Assembly (NCBI GenBank): GCA_947455365.1
Contig: CANGNU010000040.1
Coordinates: forward strand, 1-8,330
Origin: Rickettsiales bacterium
Lineage (GTDB): Bacteria; Pseudomonadota; Alphaproteobacteria; Rickettsiales; UBA1997
Length of the DNA stretch: 8,330 bases
Direction: 5' to 3'
The notes beneath the pieces are model-generated. The model ran no database searches. It was given only the letters and a program-made list of their open reading frames with translations, and was not told where the DNA came from. Positions within the stretch are counted from its first letter, which is position 1, and each line of letters begins with the position of its first letter. The position numbers and the translations under genes are program-made. Shown in pieces: positions 6,117-8,330 of the stretch.

Positions 6117-6746
6117 TTACGCCATGTTAAATTGCTTCACCAAGCCAGCAAGCTGTGCGCGCGAAAGCCTTTCAATGCGCTTCGCTTCAATGATTGCACG
6201 AATTTTTCCATAAGTGTTATTAAGGTCATCATTAATCAAAATATAGTCATATTCAGCGTAATGACTAATTTCATCGCGGGCTTTTTTCATGCGCTGCTGT
6301 ACAATGTGATCGGGGTCTTGCGCACGATTGCGTAGGCGCCGCTCAAGCTCTGTAAGTGATGGTGGTAAAATAAAAATTGACACGACGGAAGATTTATCAA
6401 ATTTATCTTTAATTTGCCGCGCCCCTTGCCAGTCAATGTCAAACAGCAATTCATTGCCATTTTTTAGCGCCTCATCAACCAGTTTTTTTGGCGTGCCATA
6501 ATGATTTTCAAAAACATGCGCGCTTTCAACAAATTCATGCCCGCGCGCCATTTCTAAAAACTTCGATTGAGAGACAAAATGATAATGCTGCCCGTCAATT
6601 TCTTGCGGGCGTTTAGCGCGAGTAGTTGCTGAAATTGAAAGTTTGATGAGCGGATCATTTTGCACAATCATGCGGCAAAGAGTTGACTTCCCTGCCCCCG
6701 ACGGTGATGAGATGATTACTAAAAATGGCTGGTGTGAGATGAACAT
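6117..6746 (-). CDS. gmk: Guanylate kinase
   Basis: The 209-residue cytosolic enzyme phosphorylates GMP to GDP with ATP, feeding GTP, dGTP and (p)ppGpp synthesis. The P-loop is SSPSGAGKST (13-22). The GMP-binding region is conserved: SATTRAKRPQEIDGQHYHFV (39-58) with Arg43 and Arg46, then HEFVESAHVFENHYGTP (70-86) with Glu71 and Tyr83. DIDWQGARQIK (103-113) and the lid arginines in ELERRLRNRAQD follow. Length matches the family (about 207). The ATG at 6746 lies 6 bases after the fabI stop, indicating a fabI-gmk operon read leftward. In many bacteria gmk is followed by rpoZ; here a dedA-family gene comes next after 100 bases, so the neighbourhood is lineage specific. Confidence 0.97.
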   Translation of the reverse strand: MFISHQPFLVIISSPSGAGKSTLCRMIVQNDPLIKLSISATTRAKRPQEIDGQHYHFVSQSKFLEMARGHEFVESAHVFENHYGTPKKLVDEALKNGNELLFDIDWQGARQIKDKFDKSSVVSIFILPPSLTELERRLRNRAQDPDHIVQQRMKKARDEISHYAEYDYILINDDLNNTYGKIRAIIEAKRIERLSRAQLAGLVKQFNMA

Positions 6747-6752
6747 TTGTCT

Positions 6753-7568
6753 TTACTCGTCTTTCGCAAGACTGATATCTGGCGCATCAGGAGCTTTCAT
6801 GCCAACAACATGGTAGCCCGCATCAACATGCAAAACTTCACCTGTAACGCCACTACCAAGCTCAGAAAGCAAGAATACACCTGCCCCACCGACATCTTTA
6901 AGGTCAATATTACGACGAAGTGGCGCGTTATATTCGTTCCATTTGAAAATAAGCTTGAAGTCGCCAATTCCGCTAGCTGCCAAGGTTTTAACTGGCCCTG
7001 CAGAAATTGCATTTACGCGAATGTTGTCTTTACCCATATCCATGGCAAGGTAACGCACGCTTGCTTCTAAGGCCGCTTTTGCAACACCCATTACATTATA
7101 ATGTGGCACAACTTTTTCAGCACCATAATAGCTGAGGGTAATGATGCTGCCGCCGCCAGCCGCTTTCATCAACGGTTCAGCAGCTTTTGACACTACAGCC
7201 AGTGAATATGCCGAGATGTTCATAGTATTAGCAAAGTTGCCTGCAGTAGTGTCCACAAAGCGTCCGCGCAATTCTTCTTTATCAGAATAAGCAATTGCAT
7301 GCACTAAAAAGTCTAGTTTGCCCCATTTTTTTTCAAGCTCGGCAAATACTGCCGCAACTGATTCTGGGTTGGTTACATCGCATGGCAGAACAATGTCCGA
7401 GCCAACTGACGCCGCAAGTGGCTCTACACGCTTTTGTAAAGCTTCACCTTGAAAAGTAAATGCCAATTCTGCACCATATTTTTTCACCTCTTCAGCAATG
7501 CCCCAAGCGATTGAGCGGTTATTGGCGACGCCCATGATTAGGCCCTTTTTTCCTTGTAGAATGGTCAT
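6753..7568 (-). CDS. fabI: Enoyl-[acyl-carrier-protein] reductase, NADH-type (FabI)
   Basis: The 271-residue short-chain dehydrogenase-type enzyme reduces trans-2-enoyl-ACP in the last step of each fatty acid elongation cycle. The divergent FabI cofactor motif GVANNRSIAWGIA (13-25) replaces the usual SDR glycine motif. The catalytic pair Tyr157 and Lys164 (YNVMGVAK) follows the family's Y-x6-K spacing, with Tyr147 upstream in SYYGAEK. VHAIAYSDKEELRGRFVDT (89-107) and ISAGPVKTLAASGI (188-201) are typical; Ala93, where E. coli has the triclosan-linked Gly93, is normal for Gram-positive and alphaproteobacterial FabI. The C-terminal tail (about 257-271) is short and acidic. It is the first gene of a leftward fabI-gmk unit, 6 bases apart, and is divergent from hemF across 187 bases that should contain its promoter. 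Confidence 0.96.
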   Translation of the reverse strand: MTILQGKKGLIMGVANNRSIAWGIAEEVKKYGAELAFTFQGEALQKRVEPLAASVGSDIVLPCDVTNPESVAAVFAELEKKWGKLDFLVHAIAYSDKEELRGRFVDTTAGNFANTMNISAYSLAVVSKAAEPLMKAAGGGSIITLSYYGAEKVVPHYNVMGVAKAALEASVRYLAMDMGKDNIRVNAISAGPVKTLAASGIGDFKLIFKWNEYNAPLRRNIDLKDVGGAGVFLLSELGSGVTGEVLHVDAGYHVVGMKAPDAPDISLAKDE

Positions 7569-7755
7569 AATTGAATTTAATTAGAGTTAAAACTTTCTCT
7601 ATTTTTCACAGATTATTTAATTTGTCTAAGAAAAAGTTGAGAAAAATTAGCCTTATTAAAATAAGGTTATTGCAATAGAATGTCTCTACCTTATATTACT
7701 GAATTTAAAGTGCATTATTTTTAACACAAATTAATGCCAAGCCAATAAATTATTT
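7569..7755. promoter_or_regulatory. Divergent control region between fabI and hemF with nested inverted repeats
   Basis: This 187-base AT-rich region holds no gene. A candidate sigma-70 promoter for hemF is TTGCAA (7670-7675), a 16-base spacer and TATATT (7692-7697). CCTTATTAAAATAAGG (7651-7666) is a perfect 7-bp inverted repeat around AA, lying just upstream of that -35. Its right half (ATAAGGT, 7661-7667) can also pair with ACCTTAT (7688-7694), which overlaps the candidate -10. Overlapping half-sites of this kind suggest an operator; which regulator, if any, binds cannot be told. No convincing promoter for fabI was found on the minus strand. Confidence 0.4.
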
Positions 7756-8330
7756 ATGACTACAATGACAGAAAAACAAAATGTTACCTCCGCTTGGTTT
7801 AAAAGCCTGCGCGACAATATTTGCAATGAGTTTGAGAAAATTGAAGAGGAATTTTTGGCAGCAAAAAGCCTAGATTCTGCCGCAACTTTTTCTAGCGCAC
7901 AAAAATTTTCGCGCAAAAAGTGGAACCGCGACACGGCAGATGGCTCTAACGGCGGCGGCGGAGAAATGTCGGTAATGAAAGGCAATGTTTTTGAAAAAGT
8001 TGGCGTAAATATTTCCACCGTTTTTGGCGAATTTTCCCCCGAATTTCGCAAGCAAATTCCCGGCACTGAAGCTGATGGAAAATTTTTTGCAACGGGAATT
8101 TCACTAGTGGCACACATGGCGTCACCATTGGTTCCAGCGGTTCACATGAATACAAGATTTATCTGCACTGAAAAATCTTGGTTTGGTGGCGGTGCCGACC
8201 TCAACCCAATGTATGAAAGCACAGAAGACACTGAAGATTTTCATCAAGCCTTCAAAAAAGCTTGTAACAATTATGATTCAAGCCTTACCGCAGAAGAGCT
8301 GGCGCGCGTTTTAAAAAATGGCGCTGGCCA
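7756..8330 (+). CDS. hemF: Oxygen-dependent coproporphyrinogen III oxidase (HemF), 3' end cut by the window
   Basis: The frame is open from the ATG at 7756 to the window edge (191 codons). HemF oxidatively decarboxylates coproporphyrinogen III to protoporphyrinogen IX using O2, late in heme synthesis. Recognised blocks are SAWFKSLRDNICNEFEKIEEE near the start, then GGGGEMSVMKGNVFEKVGVN (66-85), STVFGEFSPEFR (87-98), KFFATGISLVAHMASPLVPA (109-128), HMNTRF (130-135, with the conserved His130, Asn132, Arg134) and KSWFGGGADLNPMY (140-153). The linker at about 38-60 is slightly longer than in the tightest family members. The usual continuation after FHQAFKKACNNYDSS (about 162-176) is a short tyrosine-containing stretch and then F-K-x-x-C-D-x-Y-F. 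Here the frame reads LTAEELARVLKNGAG instead, so an insertion, a frameshift or local divergence is possible. A second in-frame ATG at 7765 is an alternative start. It is divergent from fabI. Confidence 0.92.
   Translation, partial: MTTMTEKQNVTSAWFKSLRDNICNEFEKIEEEFLAAKSLDSAATFSSAQKFSRKKWNRDTADGSNGGGGEMSVMKGNVFEKVGVNISTVFGEFSPEFRKQIPGTEADGKFFATGISLVAHMASPLVPAVHMNTRFICTEKSWFGGGADLNPMYESTEDTEDFHQAFKKACNNYDSSLTAEELARVLKNGAG

Noticed and set aside
6060..6335. Plus-strand open frame of 91 codons starting in the dedA-gmk gap
   Set aside because: Most of it is antisense to gmk, and only the first 57 bases are intergenic; the product has no recognisable features.
7731..8155. Several minus-strand open frames opposite hemF
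   Set aside because: The plus strand carries clear HemF motifs throughout this region; the antisense products are low-complexity shadows.

Overview
This window reads as an ordinary stretch of chromosome from an AT-rich alphaproteobacterium (about 60% A+T by eye), most likely Rickettsiales or a close relative. The evidence is indirect. The gene set is alphaproteobacterial in flavour: an HflC–HtrA pair, an aspartate-type (non-zinc) HemB, a HemF resembling the rickettsial form, and a DUF721/DciA helicase loader. Short hairpin repeats beginning TGTCAT sit between genes, a style I associate with Rickettsiales and some other intracellular bacteria. An intact ispE argues against the genus Rickettsia itself, which has lost the MEP isoprenoid pathway. 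No phage, plasmid, transposase, CRISPR, tRNA or rRNA genes are visible, and I do not see a new multi-gene system.

Layout, left to right. Positions 26-1998 (+) hold hflC and a single-PDZ HtrA/Deg-type periplasmic protease, 5 bases apart: a membrane and envelope protein quality-control pair. Positions 1999-2095 hold an 18-bp tandem repeat running into a REP-like hairpin. Positions 2096-2956 (+) hold ispE. Positions 2941-3131 hold a perfect inverted repeat with 60-bp arms and a 71-nt centre; its left arm contains the last codons and the stop of ispE. Positions 3150-3635 (+) hold dciA. A second REP-like hairpin separates dciA from the convergent hemB (3667-4662, -). Positions 4663-4751 are a divergent promoter region between hemB and pgsA (4752-5354, +). 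A third REP-like hairpin separates pgsA from the convergent dedA-family gene (5399-6016, -). Then come gmk (6117-6746, -) and fabI (6753-7568, -), 6 bases apart, so fabI-gmk, possibly with dedA, form a leftward operon. Positions 7569-7755 are a second divergent control region, rich in short inverted repeats. hemF starts at 7756 (+) and runs off the right edge.

Functionally the genes cover housekeeping: heme synthesis (hemB, hemF), fatty acid and phospholipid synthesis (fabI, pgsA), isoprenoid precursor synthesis (ispE), a probable undecaprenyl-phosphate/lipid carrier transporter (DedA family), nucleotide metabolism (gmk), replication initiation (dciA) and envelope proteostasis (hflC, htrA). 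The most noteworthy items are non-coding: the 191-bp perfect palindromic element overlapping the ispE stop, three related hairpin elements in intergenic gaps, and the palindromes in front of hemF. The hemF reading frame also departs from the family pattern in its last visible residues.
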